Source: Hymenobacter rubripertinctus (GTDB lineage: Bacteria > Bacteroidota > Bacteroidia > Cytophagales > Hymenobacteraceae). Taken from it: a stretch of 64,000 nucleotides of DNA. Below the pieces are notes generated by a model that saw nothing but the letters and a program-made list of their open reading frames with translations, was not told the origin of the DNA and did not search any database. Positions 17,480-26,883 of this stretch are shown in pieces. The position numbers and the translations under genes are program-made. Every line of letters begins with the position of its first letter. Position 1 is the stretch's first letter. The DNA lies in NCBI RefSeq assembly GCF_003583925.1, contig NZ_QYCN01000003.1, positions 62,001 to 126,000 of the forward strand, in the 5' to 3' direction.

Positions 17480-19300
17480 CTAATTCTGCCACGTATCGGT
17501 GCGGGTGGCGGTGGCGCCGCTGGGCGTGAAGGCGCGGTTGGCCCCGCCTTCCCAGAGCACGTTACCGGCCGCGTCCTTGCGGAGGTACTTGTACTGCACG
17601 GCCGTGCCGCTGGTCAGGTTCACGGTGCCGCTCCATTTGGGCCAGGCCGCGCCGCTGAGCTTAATGGCGCTGGCCGCGTTCCAGCTGCCGAGCTGGGCAG
17701 TGCTGCCCACTACGTACACGTCCTGGCCGCTTACGGTATTGCTGTAGGTCACGTTGAAGGTCACGGCCGTGGTGGTGCCGCCGGTAGGAGGGGGCGTGGT
17801 GGTGGTGCCGCCGGTGGGCACCCACACGGCGTAGCTGCGGGCCGGCACCGAGAACGTGGCGAAACCGTTGGCGTCGGTGGTGGTGGTGCCACTCACGTTG
17901 CCGGTCTGGTCGGTGAGGGTGGCGTTTTTGAAAGGCGTCGTGATGCCTTTGCTGCGGCTGGAGCCGCCGTCGTTCAGCAGCACCAGCAGGCCTTTGTGGG
18001 TGGCGTCGCCGGCGCGGGAGTAGGCGTACACGTCGGCGTCATTTACGCTGGTATACTCAGTGGCGGCTCCGAAGCCGTTGGCCTGCCGGATCTGGATGAG
18101 CTTCTTGATCTGGGCGCCCAGGCCGTACTCGTAGTAATCCCGGTAGAACACGCAGGGGTAGCCCTTCTCGCGGGTCAGGATGTAGGCGTAGGCCAGCATC
18201 TTGAGGTTGGAAACCGGCGAAAACAACGCGCCGCCCGTCTGGTCGGTGTCGTGGTTATCGACGAAGGAAACCGACAGCGCCCCGTTGGCTTCCGTGAAGC
18301 CGGCGAACTGGAGGCCGCGCATGTCCCAGTTGCCGTTGCCGTTGCTCATGTCGGCGAAAGTATAGTGCAAAGGCACGTCGAAGAGGCTGGTCCGGCCGCC
18401 GGTGGCACTGGCGTAGTTGTTCATGTCCGACAGATTCCGGAACCAGGCCTCGCTCACGGCAAAGCGGCCGTTGGTCTTCACGTTATCGAGCCAGCGGTTC
18501 ACATAGGCCGTCTGGATGTGCTTGGTGGCATCGAGGCGGTAACCATCCAGGTTGAGCTTGGTGGTAATCCAGTTGCCCCAGTTGATGGTTTCGTTGGCGT
18601 TATTGATGTCGTTGTACCGGATTTCGGAGCCCAGCAGGTTGTCGTAGGCGTCGTTGTTGGCGTAGGGCTGAAAATCGTAGGCGGCCCACTGGTACCAGCC
18701 GTTGTTGGGGGCCTGCTGGGTGGCCGAGAAGTTGTACCAGTGCCACTGGTAGTTGCTGTAGGTATTGTTGCGGCCGGGGTAGGTGAAGCTGGTGTACACG
18801 TTGTACTGGTTGTTGGCCAGCTCCTGGTTGTCGGCGAAGGTGAGGTGGTTCATCACCATATCCTCGTACACCTGAATGCCCTGGCCGTGCAGCGCCCCAA
18901 TGGCCGACTGCAACTGCCCGATGGTGCCGTAACGGGTAGCCACGCTGCCCTTCTGGTTGAATTCGCCCAAGTCGTAGCGGTCATACACGCCGTAGCCCAC
19001 GTCAAATTTGCTGCCGCCCTTGTAAGCCGGCGGCAGCCACATGGCCGTGATGCCGGCCGCTTTCAGCTCGGTGGCCTTGGCGCCCAGGTTCTGCCACCAG
19101 GTGCCGGCGGCGGTGGTTACGGGCACGTCCCAGTAGAAGCCCTGCATCATCACGCCGTTGGCTACGGTGGCGTTCTGGGCGGTGGAAGCCAGCGGAGCCG
19201 GCGTGCTGATTGGCTGGAGGTTCTCCTTACTGCAAGATGACAGCAACGAGCCCGCCGCCAGCAGCCCCGCCAGGGAGGCCGCCGCGAAAACGTTTTTCAT
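17480..19300 (-). CDS. GH13 alpha-amylase lipoprotein with C-terminal CBM20
   Basis: Starch-degrading alpha-amylase, 606 residues. Lipoprotein signal with lipobox Cys23 (LLSSC) places it on the cell surface or in the periplasm. The GH13 barrel spans ~48-490 with catalytic D257 (GYRLDATKH), E284 (AVSEAW) and D351 (VDNHDTD). A Thr/Pro/Gly linker (TTTTPPPTGGTTT) leads to a starch-binding CBM20 (~512-606; VYVVGSTAQLGSWNAASAI and PKWSGTVNL). ATG at 19300 is chosen since it begins the signal peptide. Its close paralog lies upstream, 128 bp away, with a hairpin between them. The barrel resembles the subfamily 5 type of bacterial liquefying amylases. Confidence 0.93.
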   Translation of the reverse strand: MKNVFAAASLAGLLAAGSLLSSCSKENLQPISTPAPLASTAQNATVANGVMMQGFYWDVPVTTAAGTWWQNLGAKATELKAAGITAMWLPPAYKGGSKFDVGYGVYDRYDLGEFNQKGSVATRYGTIGQLQSAIGALHGQGIQVYEDMVMNHLTFADNQELANNQYNVYTSFTYPGRNNTYSNYQWHWYNFSATQQAPNNGWYQWAAYDFQPYANNDAYDNLLGSEIRYNDINNANETINWGNWITTKLNLDGYRLDATKHIQTAYVNRWLDNVKTNGRFAVSEAWFRNLSDMNNYASATGGRTSLFDVPLHYTFADMSNGNGNWDMRGLQFAGFTEANGALSVSFVDNHDTDQTGGALFSPVSNLKMLAYAYILTREKGYPCVFYRDYYEYGLGAQIKKLIQIRQANGFGAATEYTSVNDADVYAYSRAGDATHKGLLVLLNDGGSSRSKGITTPFKNATLTDQTGNVSGTTTTDANGFATFSVPARSYAVWVPTGGTTTTPPPTGGTTTAVTFNVTYSNTVSGQDVYVVGSTAQLGSWNAASAIKLSGAAWPKWSGTVNLTSGTAVQYKYLRKDAAGNVLWEGGANRAFTPSGATATRTDTWQN

Positions 19301-19366
19301 AGAAAGGGGGAATTGGGTTGTGGAAGAGCCCTGGACCAGCGCAGTCCGGAACCGTAGAAAAGGCCG

Positions 19367-19407
19367 AGCACCCGGCCAGTGGCCCACCGGGCCGCCACCC
19401 GGGTGCT
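19367..19407 (-). terminator. Hairpin between the two amylase genes
   Basis: AGCACCCGG/CCGGGTGCT with a GC-rich inner stem, 22 bp after the upstream amylase stop. It may reduce read-through into the CBM20 amylase. Confidence 0.5.
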
Positions 19408-19428
19408 AAGCGGAAGCGAGGGGAGAGT

Positions 19429-20922
19429 TTAGTTCGGGACCCAGACCGAGTAGGAGCGGGCCGGCACCGGGAAGTTGGCGTAGCCGTTGGCGTCGGTGGT
19501 GATGGTGCCGCCGTAGTTGCCGGTTTTGTCGGTGAGGGTTTTGCTCTTGAAGGGCGACGTGATGCCCTTACTGCGGCTGGAGCCGCCGTCGTTGAGCACC
19601 AGCAGCAGGCCCTTGTGGGTGGCGTCGCCGGCGCGGGAGTAGGCGTAGTAGTCGGCGTCGTCTACGCTGGTGTACTCGTAGGAAGCGCCGTAGGCGTTGG
19701 CCTTGCGGATGCCCATCAGGGTTTTGATGGCGGTGCCGAGGTTGTAGTTGTAGTAGTCCTTGTAGAACACGCAGGGGTAGCCCTTTTCCCGGGTCAGGAT
19801 GTAGGCGTAGGCCAGCATCTTGAGGTTGACCACCGGCGAGTTCAGCCCGCCGCCCACCTGGTCGGTGTCGTGGTTATCGACGAAGGAAACCGAGAGTGTG
19901 GGGTTCGACTCGGTGAAGCCCGCGAACTGCAGCCCGCGCATGTCCCAGCTGCCGTTGCCGTTGCTCATGTCCACGAAGGTGTAGTGCAGGGGCACGTCGA
20001 AGAGGCTGGTGCGGCCGCCGGTGGCGCTGGCGTAATTCTTCAGGTCCTGGAGGTTGCGGAACCAGGCCTCGCTCACGGCAAACCGGCCGTTGGTTTTCAC
20101 CGCGTCCAGCCAACTGTTTACAAACGAGGTTTGCATGTGCTTGGTGGCGTCGAGGCGGTAGCCATCCAGGTTGAGCTTGGTGGTAATCCAGTTGCCCCAG
20201 TTCTTGGTTTCGGTGGCGTTGCTGGCGTCAGCGTAGCGGATTTCGGAGCCCAGCAGGTTGTCGTAGGCGTCGTTGTTGGCGTAGGGCTGGAAGTCCCAGG
20301 CGTTCCACTGGTACCAGCCGTTATTGGGGGCCTGCTGGGTGCCGTTGAAGTTGTAGTAGTGCCACTTGTAGGAGCTGTACGTATTGCCCCGGCCCGGGTA
20401 ATTGAAGGCCGTGTACACGTTGTAGTTGGTGCCGCCCACGTTGAACTGCTCCTGGGCATCGGCCGAGGTCAGGTGGTTCATCACCATGTCCTCGTACACC
20501 TGAATGCCCTTGCCGTGCAGGGCCGTAACGCAGGTTTGCAGCTGGGCCAGGGTGCCGTAGCGGGTGGCCACGGTGCCCTTCTGGTTGAATTCGCCCAGGT
20601 CGTAACGGTCGTACACGCCGTAGCCCACGTCGTTCTTGCTGCCGCCCTTGTAGGCCGGCGGGAGCCACACGGCCGTGAAGCCGGCGGTTTGGAATTCGGT
20701 GGCCCGGGAGCCCAGTACCTGCCACCAGGTGCCCTGGGTGTTCGTGATGGGCACATCCCAGTAGAAACCCTGCAGCATCACGCCATTCGCTACGGTGGCA
20801 TCCTGAGTGCTCGGGGCGGCCTGGGGAGCCGCTGCCGGGGCGGCCGTTTCTTTGGTGCAGGCCGACAATAAGGAGCCGGCCGCCAGTAGCCCCATAAGGG
20901 CCGCTGCCGATTTTGTAGACAT
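19429..20922 (-). CDS. GH13 alpha-amylase lipoprotein without CBM
   Basis: Paralog of the downstream amylase; 497 residues, highly similar through the catalytic domain but ending right after it (VPARSYSVWVPN). Lipobox Cys22 (LLSAC). Catalytic set D258, E285 and the D of VDNHDTD are all present, so both copies should be active. The tandem arrangement suggests duplication followed by gain or loss of the CBM20, giving one enzyme for soluble oligomers and one for granular starch (inference). A TATACTTG element lies 38 bp upstream. Confidence 0.93.
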   Translation of the reverse strand: MSTKSAAALMGLLAAGSLLSACTKETAAPAAAPQAAPSTQDATVANGVMLQGFYWDVPITNTQGTWWQVLGSRATEFQTAGFTAVWLPPAYKGGSKNDVGYGVYDRYDLGEFNQKGTVATRYGTLAQLQTCVTALHGKGIQVYEDMVMNHLTSADAQEQFNVGGTNYNVYTAFNYPGRGNTYSSYKWHYYNFNGTQQAPNNGWYQWNAWDFQPYANNDAYDNLLGSEIRYADASNATETKNWGNWITTKLNLDGYRLDATKHMQTSFVNSWLDAVKTNGRFAVSEAWFRNLQDLKNYASATGGRTSLFDVPLHYTFVDMSNGNGSWDMRGLQFAGFTESNPTLSVSFVDNHDTDQVGGGLNSPVVNLKMLAYAYILTREKGYPCVFYKDYYNYNLGTAIKTLMGIRKANAYGASYEYTSVDDADYYAYSRAGDATHKGLLLVLNDGGSSRSKGITSPFKSKTLTDKTGNYGGTITTDANGYANFPVPARSYSVWVPN

Positions 20923-20959
20923 AAAAGTGGGTGTTTTGGTTGGTGGGAATAGAACAATG

Positions 20960-20967
20960 CAAGTATA
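20960..20967 (-). promoter_or_regulatory. -7 element of the upstream amylase gene
   Basis: TATACTTG (one base off TAnnTTTG) on the minus strand; TTG occurs 22 bp further upstream. Confidence 0.5.
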
Positions 20968-21121
20968 AAGTAGGAAAGTGGGAAATGTGCAATAGTATTC
21001 GGGTTGATATAAAATAAATAGTGAGTGCTTACTTACGGTTAATTACCTGTTTTATGGCTCCTAATGATGCTTCATTAACGCTTTTCAGTATAATTTACAA
21101 AGATTGAGTTATCGATAATGT

Positions 21122-21129
21122 TATATTTG
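21122..21129 (+). promoter_or_regulatory. Orphan plus-strand -7 element
   Basis: TATATTTG, a perfect match, on the plus strand with TTG about 15 bp upstream. No plus-strand gene follows; a hairpin lies 60 bp downstream. Confidence 0.35.
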
Positions 21130-21188
21130 CATCAACTGGTGCTGGGTTGACTGCGTGGTTTTTGGTCGCAGGCAGCCCGTAAAACGAC

Positions 21189-21218
21189 AAAGGGCTGACC
21201 CGTGAGAGTCAGCCCTTT
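21189..21218 (-). terminator. Terminator of the accB-accC operon
   Basis: Perfect 11-bp stem AAAGGGCTGAC/GTCAGCCCTTT with an 8-nt loop, 24 bp past the accC stop. On the minus strand it is followed by GTCGTTTTAC. Confidence 0.75.
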
Positions 21219-21241
21219 GGCAATGGTGGAAGCGCGGAAGC

Positions 21242-22588
21242 CTACAGTTCCGAAAAATCAAACGAAGTTTCCAGGAACTTGGTCGTGAAGTCGCCCTCTT
21301 TGAACTGGGCGTTGTCCATGAGCTTGAGGTGGAACGGAATGGTCGTTTTCACGCCCTCCACCACAAACTCGCTCAGCGCCCGCTTCATTTTCACGATGCA
21401 CTCCTCCCGGGTCTGGGCCACGGTGATGAGCTTGGCAATCATGGAATCGTAGTTGGGCGGAATCTGGTAGCCCGCGTACACGTGCGTATCCACGCGCACG
21501 CCGTGGCCGCCGGGAATGTGCAGCACCGTGATTTTGCCCGGCGAAGGGCGGAACCCGTTGGCCGGGTCCTCGGCGTTGATGCGGCACTCCATGGCGTGCA
21601 TCTGGGGGTAGTAGTTGTCGCCCGAAATCGGGATGCCGGCCGCTACCTTGATCTGCTCCTTGATGAGGTCGTAGTTGATGACTTCCTCCGTCACAGGATG
21701 CTCCACCTGAATGCGGGTGTTCATCTCCATGAAGTAGAAGTCCCGGTTTTTGTCTACCAGGAATTCGATGGTGCCCACGCCCTCGTAGCCGATGGATGAT
21801 GCTCCGGCAATGGCTGCGCGGCCCATTTTCTCGCGCAGCTCATCGGTCATGAAAGGCGAAGGCGCTTCTTCCACCAGTTTCTGGTGGCGGCGCTGAATGG
21901 AGCAGTCGCGCTCCGAGAGGTGGCAGACGTGGCCGTACTGGTCGCCGCATACCTGAATCTCGATGTGGCGGGGCTCCTCCACAAATTTCTCCAGGTACAT
22001 GCCGTCGTTGCCGAAGGCTGCCTTGGACTCGGTGCGGGCGTCGTTCCAGGCTTTCTCAAACTCGTCATCGGAGTTGATGATGCGCATGCCGCGCCCGCCG
22101 CCGCCGGCCGTAGCCTTCAGAATAACGGGGTACTTGATTTTGGCAGCAATTTTCTTGCCCTGCTCCACCGACTCCAACAACCCTACCGAGCCGGGCACTA
22201 CCGGCACGCCAGCCTCAATCATGGTGGCTTTGGCCGAGGCCTTGTCGCCCATGCGGTTAATCATATCGGGCGAGGCGCCGATAAACTTGATGCCGTTTTC
22301 CTGACATACGCGCGAAAATTCGGCGTTTTCACTCAGGAAGCCATAGCCGGGATGAATCGCGTCGGCGTTGGTGATTTCGGCGGCGGCAATCAGCGTGGGG
22401 ATGCTCAGGTAGCTCTTGGCCGAAGCCGCCGGCCCGATGCACACGGCCTCATCGGCGAAGCGCACGTGCAGGCTTTCCTTATCGGCAGTGGAGTAGACGG
22501 CCACCGTCTTGATGCCCATTTCCTTGCAGGTCCGAATCACGCGCAGCGCAATTTCGCCCCGGTTGGCAATCAGTATTTTTTTGAACAC
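21242..22588 (-). CDS. accC: Acetyl-CoA carboxylase biotin carboxylase subunit
   Basis: ATP-dependent carboxylation of biotin on AccB, the first half-reaction of malonyl-CoA synthesis. 448 residues, full length. N-terminal [27 protein letters not shown]-grasp glycine loop [27 protein letters not shown]; catalytic [15 protein letters not shown]. Last gene of the yceD-rpmF-plsX-fabH-efp-accB-accC run, with an intrinsic terminator after it. The spacer to accB (108 bp) carries an AT-rich inverted repeat. Confidence 0.97.
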   Translation of the reverse strand: MFKKILIANRGEIALRVIRTCKEMGIKTVAVYSTADKESLHVRFADEAVCIGPAASAKSYLSIPTLIAAAEITNADAIHPGYGFLSENAEFSRVCQENGIKFIGASPDMINRMGDKASAKATMIEAGVPVVPGSVGLLESVEQGKKIAAKIKYPVILKATAGGGGRGMRIINSDDEFEKAWNDARTESKAAFGNDGMYLEKFVEEPRHIEIQVCGDQYGHVCHLSERDCSIQRRHQKLVEEAPSPFMTDELREKMGRAAIAGASSIGYEGVGTIEFLVDKNRDFYFMEMNTRIQVEHPVTEEVINYDLIKEQIKVAAGIPISGDNYYPQMHAMECRINAEDPANGFRPSPGKITVLHIPGGHGVRVDTHVYAGYQIPPNYDSMIAKLITVAQTREECIVKMKRALSEFVVEGVKTTIPFHLKLMDNAQFKEGDFTTKFLETSFDFSEL

Positions 22589-22599
22589 AGCTTCTGGGG

Positions 22600-22696
22600 A
22601 ATTATGAATTAAGAATTAAGAATTATGCAGTATGGTTCGGACGAGTCAGGCTATCAGCGCGGCCAATTCATACTTCATAATTTATAATTCATAATT
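22600..22696. repeat. AT-rich inverted repeat between accB and accC
   Basis: AATTATGAATTAAGAATTAAG on the left is answered by TTCATAATTTATAATTCATAA on the right around a GC-rich loop. It fills almost the whole accB-accC spacer and differs strongly from flanking base composition. Confidence 0.7.
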
Positions 22697-23173
22697 CTAG
22701 AGTGGTTCAATCAGGAACAATGGCTGATCATACTCGACGGGCGTCGCGTTTTCGACCAGGGCCTTCATCACGCGGCCCGATTGCTCGGCCTCGATTTCGT
22801 TGAATAGTTTCATGGCCTCAATGATGCAGATCACCTGCCCTTTCTCCACCGTATCGCCCACCTGCACGAACACCGGCGTCTCGGGGCTGCTGCTGCGGTA
22901 AAACGTGCCAATCATCGGCGACTTGAGCGGTACGAGGGTGCTGGCGGCTGGCTCGGCGGGCGCTGGCGCAGCGGCTTCCGGAGCGGCCGGAGCTGCAACC
23001 GGGGCAGCAGCGGGCGCCGGCGCGGCGGCGGGCGCTGCCGACATCGTTACCTGGGGCTTATAGCTGGCGTCACGTTGCACGGAGATCTTAAACTCATCCG
23101 TCTCGATGTTGACTTTGTTCAAACCGGACTTCGCGATGAAGTCGATGAGGTCTTGTAGTTCTTTGGCTTTCAT
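22697..23173 (-). CDS. accB: Biotin carboxyl carrier protein of acetyl-CoA carboxylase
   Basis: Carries biotin between AccC and the carboxyltransferase. 158 residues: N-terminal helical part (1-45), an Ala/Pro-rich flexible linker (~46-78), then the biotinyl domain with the acceptor K122 in IIEAMKLFNEI. PMIGTFYRSSSPE near 86-98 is the characteristic acetyl-CoA carboxylase signature and separates it from other biotinyl proteins. Sits 27 bp after efp. Confidence 0.97.
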   Translation of the reverse strand: MKAKELQDLIDFIAKSGLNKVNIETDEFKISVQRDASYKPQVTMSAAPAAAPAPAAAPVAAPAAPEAAAPAPAEPAASTLVPLKSPMIGTFYRSSSPETPVFVQVGDTVEKGQVICIIEAMKLFNEIEAEQSGRVMKALVENATPVEYDQPLFLIEPL

Positions 23174-23200
23174 GTGGTGGGGGAAGGCGTGGCAGGCTGC

Positions 23201-23764
23201 TTATTTAACGCGCTCGACGTAGCTGTAGTCGCTGGTTTTGATTCGGATCTTGGTGTCGGTATCAACGAATAGCGGCACCTGAATGCGCGCGCCCGTTTCC
23301 ACGGTAGCGGGCTTGAGCGTGTTGGTGGCGGTGTCGCCCTTCAGGCCGGGCTCGGTGTAGGTCACCATCAGCTCCACGGTGGTCGGCAGCTCGGCCGTGA
23401 GGGGCAGCTCGGTTTCGGCGTGGAAGAGGATGCTCACCTCCTGGCCTTCCTTCATCAGGTCGGCAAAGGGCACCATCTCCTCATTAATCACCACCTGCTC
23501 GAAAGTAGCGTTGTCCATGAAGGTGTAGCCGTAATCGTCCTTGAACAGGTACTGGTGGGGGCGTTGCTCCACCCGGGCCGTTTCCACCTTCACGCCCGCG
23601 TTGAACGTGTTGTCGATGGTACGACCGGTTTTGATGTTGCGCATCTTGGTGCGCACGAAGGCCGGGCCTTTGCCGGGCTTCACGTGCTGGAATTCGGTGA
23701 TGACGTGCAGCTCGTTGTTGTAATTCAGCACGAGCCCGTTGCGAAAATCTGCGGTGGTGGCCAT
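23201..23764 (-). CDS. efp: Translation elongation factor P
   Basis: Relieves ribosome stalling at proline runs, which fits the Pro-rich linkers common in this window (AccB linker, receptor tail). 187 residues, three beta-barrel domains. The loop that reaches the peptidyl-transferase centre reads KPGKGPAFV with K32 at the modification site. A TATACTTG element 94 bp upstream suggests an internal promoter inside the fatty-acid operon. Confidence 0.97.
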   Translation of the reverse strand: MATTADFRNGLVLNYNNELHVITEFQHVKPGKGPAFVRTKMRNIKTGRTIDNTFNAGVKVETARVEQRPHQYLFKDDYGYTFMDNATFEQVVINEEMVPFADLMKEGQEVSILFHAETELPLTAELPTTVELMVTYTEPGLKGDTATNTLKPATVETGARIQVPLFVDTDTKIRIKTSDYSYVERVK

Positions 23765-23857
23765 GAGGTGGGAAGAGGAAATGAGTCAGTCACAACCAGG
23801 GAGTAAGGCGAAGCGGCCGTGCGGCGGGCGTCTTGTTCCCTGATTAAAGCGAGAGTG

Positions 23858-23865
23858 CAAGTATA
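23858..23865 (-). promoter_or_regulatory. -7 element upstream of efp
   Basis: TATACTTG on the minus strand in the 130-bp fabH-efp gap; same sequence as at the amylase promoter. Confidence 0.45.
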
Positions 23866-23894
23866 GGTGGTTTTCCGGTTTTGCGCCGTGCGGA

Positions 23895-24908
23895 CTACTG
23901 CGCGGCCGTGGCGGGCCGGGGGTCGTAGGCCCATTTGAGGTAGAGCGAACCCCAGGTGAAGCCCCCACCAAAGGCGGCAATAATCAGGTTGTCGCCTTTG
24001 CGCAGCTGGTGCTCGTAATCGGAGAGGCAGAGCGGAATGGTGCCGTTGGTGGTGTTGCCGTAGCGGTGAATGTTGAGCATCACCTTCTCGGGGCCAATGC
24101 CTACGCGGTGGGCGGTGGCATCAATAATGCGCTTGTTGGCCTGGTGGGGCACCAGCCAGTCGATGGTATCGGCGTTGAGGCCGTTGCGCTCGGCCACCTG
24201 GGCGGCCACGTCGGCCATGTTTTTCACCGCAAACTTGAACACGGCCGCGCCTTCCTGGTACACGTAGTGCTCCCGGCGGGCCACGGTTTCGGCCGAGGGC
24301 GGGCGGCGCGAGCCGCCGGCTTTCTGGTGCAGGTACTGCTCCCCGTTACCGTCGGAGTGCAGTTCCTGGTCGAGCAGGCCCAGGCCCTCGTGGTTGGGTT
24401 CGAGCAGGACTGCGCCGGCCCCGTCGCCGAAAATGATGCAGGTGGAGCGGTCGGTGTAGTCGATGATACTCGACATCTTATCGGCACCCACCACAATTAC
24501 CTTTTTGCAGGTGCCGCTGGCAATGAACTGGGAGCCAGTGGCCAGCGCGTACATAAAGCCCGAGCAGGCCGCCTGCATATCGAAGCTAAAGGCCTTGGTG
24601 GCCCCCACGGCCGCCGAAATGATGTTGGCCGTGGCCGGAAATACCAGGTCGGGCGTGGTGGTGGCGCAGATAATCAGGTCAATGTCGGCGGCGGCCACGC
24701 CGGTTTTGGCCAGCAGGTTCTCCACCGCCTTGATGCCCATCACGGAAGTGCCCTGGTCGTCGCCTTTCAGAATGTGCCGCTCCTTGATTCCGGTGCGGCT
24801 CATGATCCATTCGTCGGTCGTGTCCACCAGGGTTTCGAGCTCCTGGTTGGTCAGTACATAGTCGGGCACGTACGAGCCCACCCCGGAAATGGCAGCGGTA
24901 ATCTTCAT
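23895..24908 (-). CDS. fabH: 3-oxoacyl-ACP synthase III
   Basis: Starts fatty-acid elongation by condensing an acyl-CoA primer with malonyl-ACP. 337 residues. Catalytic Cys115 ([12 protein letters not shown]), His in [12 protein letters not shown] and Asn in the [14 protein letters not shown] region form the triad. [13 protein letters not shown] closes the fold. Bacteroidota FabH enzymes often accept branched primers, which sequence alone does not show. Next to plsX as in most bacteria; 73 bp separate them. Confidence 0.97.
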   Translation of the reverse strand: MKITAAISGVGSYVPDYVLTNQELETLVDTTDEWIMSRTGIKERHILKGDDQGTSVMGIKAVENLLAKTGVAAADIDLIICATTTPDLVFPATANIISAAVGATKAFSFDMQAACSGFMYALATGSQFIASGTCKKVIVVGADKMSSIIDYTDRSTCIIFGDGAGAVLLEPNHEGLGLLDQELHSDGNGEQYLHQKAGGSRRPPSAETVARREHYVYQEGAAVFKFAVKNMADVAAQVAERNGLNADTIDWLVPHQANKRIIDATAHRVGIGPEKVMLNIHRYGNTTNGTIPLCLSDYEHQLRKGDNLIIAAFGGGFTWGSLYLKWAYDPRPATAAQ

Positions 24909-24981
24909 TAGAGGAGAGAAGAGGGCGGAAGGCGCGGCACGGAAAAAGCCCGACCCCGTAGGACCGGACTCACCGCCGCGT

Positions 24982-25923
24982 TCAGGACTTAAAGGTGGAT
25001 TTTATCTGGTCGGCAATGCCGGAGCTGGCCATTTGGTAGCCTTGCAGCAGCATGTTGCAGATGGCGGTGGGCGTACTCACCCCGTGCCCGATAATGGCGT
25101 TATCGTTGATGCCCAGAATGGGCGACCCGCCGATGGACTCGTAATTGAAATGGTCAAAAAACGGGTCGTGCATGTTTTTTTCGGCCATGATGTCGTACAC
25201 CGATTCGGCCATTTTCAGCAGTACGTTGCCCGTAAACCCGTCGCAGACCACTACGTCGGCTTTATCGTTGAACAGGTCGCGGCCCTCGATATTGCCGATG
25301 AAGTGGATATGAGGGTTCACCTTCAGCAGCTGGTGGGCGGCCTGGGTAATGGCCGTGCCCTTGCCTTCTTCCTCGCCCAGGTTCATCAGGCCTACTTTGG
25401 GCTGCGCGATACCCAGCACGTAGTGCGCGTACAAAGAGCCCAGCTCGCCGAATTGCTCCAGCATTTCGGGCTTGCATTCGGCGTTAGCCCCCACGTCGAG
25501 CATGATGCCCATACCCCCGTGGAGCTTGGGCACAAAGTTGGCAATGGCCGGGCGCATAACGCCGGGCACTGCCTTCACGCTGAACATAGCCCCCACGAGC
25601 ATGGCCCCGGTGTTGCCGGCCGAGCAGAAGGCCTCGACCTCGCCGGTGGCCAGCAGGCGGTAGCCCACGGCAATGCTGGAATCCTGCTTCTGTTGGTAAG
25701 CCTTGGCCGGATGCTCGCCCATCTCAATGATCTGGGAAGCGGGCACCAGGGTGAGGTTCTCGGCGGCCGCTCCGTGGGCCTCGAGCAGGGGGCGCACGGC
25801 GTTTTCCTGGCCGATGAGCACTATCTGAGCCTTGCCGGCCAGCAATTGGGCGGCCAGCACGGCCCCATCGACGGCGGCTTGAGGAGCAAAATCACCCCCC
25901 ATTGCGTCCAGGGCTATCTTCAT
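24982..25923 (-). CDS. plsX: Phosphate acyltransferase PlsX
   Basis: Makes acyl-phosphate from acyl-ACP for glycerolipid synthesis. 313 residues; [14 protein letters not shown] at the N-terminus, [34 protein letters not shown] and a C-terminal [27 protein letters not shown] are diagnostic. Start ATG at 25923. The upstream spacer to rpmF contains a 37-bp-arm palindrome. Confidence 0.97.
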   Translation of the reverse strand: MKIALDAMGGDFAPQAAVDGAVLAAQLLAGKAQIVLIGQENAVRPLLEAHGAAAENLTLVPASQIIEMGEHPAKAYQQKQDSSIAVGYRLLATGEVEAFCSAGNTGAMLVGAMFSVKAVPGVMRPAIANFVPKLHGGMGIMLDVGANAECKPEMLEQFGELGSLYAHYVLGIAQPKVGLMNLGEEEGKGTAITQAAHQLLKVNPHIHFIGNIEGRDLFNDKADVVVCDGFTGNVLLKMAESVYDIMAEKNMHDPFFDHFNYESIGGSPILGINDNAIIGHGVSTPTAICNMLLQGYQMASSGIADQIKSTFKS

Positions 25924-25952
25924 GAAAGAAAAGTCAAGAGGTCAGAATTGAT

Positions 25953-26035
25953 TTAAGCTGTTAGCTGGTAGCTAATGGCTGTTAGCTTTCGTTGTGAAAA
26001 AGCTAACAGCCATCAGCTACCAGCTAACAGCTTAA
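25953..26035. repeat. Long palindrome, AGCTGTTAGC family
   Basis: 37-nt arms (25953-25989 and 25999-26035) match at 36 positions, with a 9-nt loop. It fills most of the rpmF-plsX spacer and is built from AGCTGTTAGC-like units. Confidence 0.85.
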
Positions 26036-26044
26036 CCCTGGCGG

Positions 26045-26269
26045 CTATTCGTCGTCGCTGTCGAGCGGGGCGGCGGCGGCAACGGGGGCATAGTCCTTGA
26101 TGGCTACTTTACCATTCAGGTACAGGTCGCCGTCTACCACGTAGGCCTTGTGGCGCAGGTGCAGCTCGCCGGTGTTGGCGCACAGCGTTACGGCTTTGGG
26201 GGTCAGCTTGTAGTGGCTACGACGCTTGTCGCGGGTAGCGGAGGAGGTCCGGCGTTTAGGATGTGCCAT
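26045..26269 (-). CDS. rpmF: 50S ribosomal protein L32
   Basis: 74 residues; MAHPKRRTSSATRDKRRSHY is the classic L32 N-terminus, followed by CANTGELHLRHKAY. Only one Cys of the zinc-binding set remains, so this is a zinc-independent form. The acidic C-terminal tail (PLDSDDE) is an extension seen in some Bacteroidota. It lies between yceD and plsX as usual. Confidence 0.96.
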   Translation of the reverse strand: MAHPKRRTSSATRDKRRSHYKLTPKAVTLCANTGELHLRHKAYVVDGDLYLNGKVAIKDYAPVAAAAPLDSDDE

Positions 26270-26324
26270 GGGTCAAAAAAAGTAAAAGGGAAACGTTAAA
26301 AAGGCAAAAGGCCGGCGGTGGCCG

Positions 26325-26855
26325 TTAGTTCAGGTTGCGCAGCGCGTTCCAGCGTGGGTCGGAGTCATCCTCGTCGTCGTCAGGGTTCTCGCCGCGGGTT
26401 GTGAAGATGAGCTTGGTTTTGGCGTCGGGTTCGTCGTCGGGCTCGTTCTGGAAGCGTGGGTGCAGTTTTTTCATCGGCAGGGCCAGCCCGATAAAGTCGA
26501 ACAGGTGCTGAGCCAGCGGCAGCGTCTGGGTGTCGGGCGTAATTTGCAGCACGTTGTCGTCGAGCTCCTTTTGCTCGTCGCCGAAGCGCACAAGCAGCTG
26601 CTCCTGGGTATCAATTTCCTGGTCGTAATCGTCGAGGCTCCGGTCGCACACCTGGCGCACGGTGCCCTTCAGGTCGAAATTAACCGTAATCAGGCGCTCG
26701 GTTTTAATCAGCGTCACGTCGGCATGCACCTGGCCATCGGGAATAAGCTCCTGGTCGAATTGCTCGAAGAAGGCCCGGTCGAGGTCGAACGCAAAGTGGT
26801 GCGTTTTATCGGCCAGCCGGGCGATGTTGATGTTGTAGGGCGAATCCTTCTTCAC
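26325..26855 (-). CDS. YceD/DUF177 family protein
   Basis: DUF177 protein that usually precedes rpmF and is linked to 23S rRNA maturation or ribosome assembly in plants and bacteria. 176 residues from GTG at 26855 (start KKDSPYNINIARL). This start matches the family's usual beginning, and the longer frame (GTG at 26888) has a TACTTTTG promoter element inside it. C-terminal part is acidic (ENPDDDEDDSDPRW). It is the first gene of the fatty-acid/ribosome run. Confidence 0.85.
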   Translation of the reverse strand: MKKDSPYNINIARLADKTHHFAFDLDRAFFEQFDQELIPDGQVHADVTLIKTERLITVNFDLKGTVRQVCDRSLDDYDQEIDTQEQLLVRFGDEQKELDDNVLQITPDTQTLPLAQHLFDFIGLALPMKKLHPRFQNEPDDEPDAKTKLIFTTRGENPDDDEDDSDPRWNALRNLN

Positions 26856-26875
26856 GGGAGGTAGTTGCAAGGGGG

Positions 26876-26883
26876 CAAAAGTA
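26876..26883 (-). promoter_or_regulatory. -7 element of the yceD-rpmF-plsX-fabH operon
   Basis: TACTTTTG on the minus strand, a perfect TAnnTTTG match, 20 bp before the GTG at 26855. Confidence 0.6.

Larger units (their letters stand above)
20923..21241. other. AT-rich intergenic region between accC and the amylases
   Basis: Holds the amylase promoter (20960-20967), an AT-rich tract visibly different in composition from its surroundings (20990-21130), a plus-strand TATATTTG with no gene behind it, and the accC terminator. No ORF worth calling. The AT-rich part is a natural place for amylase operators. Confidence 0.6.

Noticed and set aside
17996..20871. Two long plus-strand frames opposite the amylase genes, similar to each other
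   Set aside because: Their similarity mirrors the amylase duplication. The Val/Gly/His-rich text is typical of antisense frames, not a protein pair.
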